Assembly (NCBI RefSeq): GCF_001679925.1
Contig: NZ_LYUZ01000103.1
Span: forward strand, 138,359 to 202,358
Length of the DNA: 64,000 bases
Reading direction: 5' to 3'
DNA from: Leisingera sp. JC1
Lineage (GTDB): Bacteria; Pseudomonadota; Alphaproteobacteria; Rhodobacterales; Rhodobacteraceae
In this document: one piece after another, positions 63,995-64,000 of the stretch
Numbering within the stretch: the first letter of the stretch is position 1
How the letters are laid out: every line of letters starts with the position of its first letter
Made by a program: the position numbers and the translations under genes
Notes under the pieces: model-generated
Seen by the model: the letters and a program-made list of their open reading frames with translations, nothing else
What the model was told of the DNA's origin: nothing
Database searches by the model: none

Positions 63995-64000
63995 TCCGGG

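Overview
The window is a gene-dense, high-GC segment of an alphaproteobacterial chromosome, most likely a roseobacter-group Rhodobacteraceae (Leisingera/Phaeobacter/Ruegeria-like). Grounds: the flagellar gene order, RegB/Sco/RegA beside a PAS-only DivL-like gene, AddAB rather than RecBCD, HemJ, the AmgK-MurU pair, and the maf-aroE-coaE-dnaQ / secB / fxsA / Tim44-like / mltA / smr block that lies near the replication origin in many alphaproteobacteria. The genus is inference.

Layout. (1) 1-21.9 kb: one flagellar cluster. It holds flgG(partial)-flgA-flgH-fliL on +, then flhA-fliR-flhB-fliJ-like on -, a stator-type operon on - (second fliL, small membrane protein, MotE-like, motA, periplasmic AMIN/repeat protein), fliF-fliH-fliN-fliP on +, and motB-flgE-flgK-flgL-flgI on -. 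TTAA-N7-TTAA (CtrA-type) boxes, perfect or with one mismatch, precede fliF/fliL2, flgE and motB. A further box precedes the DivL-like gene at 39.5 kb. (2) 22-25.6 kb: copper nitrite reductase nirK behind an FNR/NnrR-type box, nirV, and oxygen-independent hemN. (3) 25.8-29.6 kb: tRNA-Leu(CAG), then hemY, a mitofilin-like gene broken by a one-base frameshift beside 16 tandem hexamers, and hemD. (4) 29.7-36.3 kb: tsaD-gpsA-YciI-EVE, small conserved genes, ahcY and an HD hydrolase. (5) 36.6-41 kb: RegA, Sco1/SenC, RegB and the DivL-like protein. (6) 41-50.8 kb: a tightly overlapping run tsaE-amgK-murU-addB-addA, then trxA and two tandem Lin0512-family genes. (7) 50.8-54.2 kb: DUF1127 gene and hslV-membrane protein-hslU. 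(8) 54.3-61.7 kb: lipoprotein hydrolase, smr, mltA, Tim44-like, fxsA, secB, dnaQ, coaE, aroE, maf. (9) 61.7-64 kb: an A+T-rich spacer with several DnaA-box-like sequences, read as candidate oriC, then hemJ and rho.

How the parts fit: the CtrA-type boxes suggest that flagellar structure and motor genes and the DivL-like regulator share one phosphorelay, with a possible weak box also at the candidate origin. RegBA, the FNR-like boxes, nirK and hemN form an oxygen/redox-responsive layer. No mobile element, prophage, CRISPR array or defence island was seen. The least explained items are the periplasmic AMIN/repeat protein coupled to motA, the frameshifted mitofilin-like gene, the kinase-less DivL-like protein, the tandem Lin0512 genes and the membrane protein between hslV and hslU.
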